Below, in pieces: positions 59,244 to 59,342 of a stretch of 59,342 nucleotides of DNA; positions within the stretch are counted from its first letter, which is position 1; each line of letters starts with the position of its first letter. This DNA comes from Solobacterium sp. Lineage in GTDB: Bacteria; Bacillota_I; Bacilli_A; Erysipelotrichales; Erysipelotrichaceae. A model generated the notes under the pieces. The model searched no databases. It worked only from the letters and a program-made list of their open reading frames with translations, and had not been told where the DNA came from. The DNA is taken from assembly GCA_024693325.1 (NCBI GenBank), contig JAILLA010000081.1, forward strand, positions 1 through 59,342, in the 5' to 3' direction. Made by a program: the position numbers and the translations under genes.

Positions 59244-59342
59244 ATGAAAGATAAATTGATGGACGGCCTGCTTAATTTTGCAGGCAAACTCCAGGCGAAT
59301 CGCTTTATGTCCTCCATCAAAAACGGATTTACCGATTTGATG
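59244..59342 (+). CDS. PTS sugar transporter EIIC N-terminus (partial)
   Basis: The first 33 codons begin MKDKLMDGLLNFAGKLQANR and end IKNGFTDLM at the window edge. This is the typical start of lactose/cellobiose-family PTS EIIC permeases: an amphipathic helix, then a conserved IKNGF-type turn before the first membrane helix. GAAGGGGG lies about ten bases before the ATG. A cre-like site lies upstream. The family call rests on a short stretch, and the sugar is unknown. Confidence 0.72.
   Translation, partial: MKDKLMDGLLNFAGKLQANRFMSSIKNGFTDLM

Overview
The window looks like a chromosomal segment of a Gram-positive Bacillota. Strong GGAGG ribosome binding sites, a LytR-CpsA-Psr glycan ligase, Wzx/Wzy-type glycan genes, a lysidine-type tRNA-Ile(CAT), a CdaR-type regulator and the start of a PTS gene all fit. 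The protein repertoire suggests an Erysipelotrichales-like host, but that placement is inference from familiarity and not a search result. Apart from a transposase fragment at the left edge I see no phage, CRISPR array or rRNA. No gene-free stretch exceeds 300 bases.

Region 1 (about 0.3-22.4 kb) is a cell-surface polysaccharide locus. It has a polyprenyl-phosphate glycosyltransferase on the minus strand. On the plus strand follow a HAD / MBOAT / SGNH O-acylation module, several GT2 and one GT4 glycosyltransferases, a polymerase-like membrane protein and an LCP ligase with an unusual architecture. Then come rmlA - epimerase - rmlB and two Wzx-like flippases interleaved with three more GT2 enzymes. 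Region 2 (22.5-29.6 kb) is mixed: a lipoprotein, a 23S rRNA methyltransferase, two minus-strand envelope genes, an aldose epimerase, nagB, trxA, a small unknown gene and tRNA-Cys/tRNA-Leu. Region 3 (29.8-41.9 kb) returns to envelope glycans: two multi-pass membrane proteins, GtrA, an FAD oxidoreductase, a radical SAM enzyme, a third flippase, rmlC, surE and an OpgB-like phosphoglycerol transferase. The dTDP-rhamnose genes are therefore split over more than 20 kb, and no classical rmlD is visible.

Region 4 (42.0-46.4 kb) holds a seven-tRNA operon, a PfkB-like kinase, the divergent glycerate kinase / CdaR regulator pair and a tRNA-Leu. Region 5 (47-59 kb) has a membrane protein with EF-Tu-domain-2-like and SseB-like parts, an 824-residue adenosine-deaminase-superfamily protein with a SLOG-like C-terminus, a MYG1-family protein and a ceramidase-family protein. 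It also has a PurF-like protein without the N-terminal cysteine and a HAD protein without its nucleophile. A secreted GH2 enzyme, a Lys/Ala-rich small protein and the start of a PTS EIIC gene complete it.

Most notable are: a recurring arrangement with an extended -10 box only 6-10 bases before the ATG and no ribosome binding site, implying leaderless transcripts; a flippase whose only well-placed start is ACG; an initiator tRNA with C33 and two U.U mismatches in the T stem; paired TTTAC-N-GTAAA palindromes between glycerate kinase and its regulator; and the run of catalytically altered or unusually fused proteins at 47-56 kb. All boundaries and motif calls were made by eye; nothing was searched against a database.
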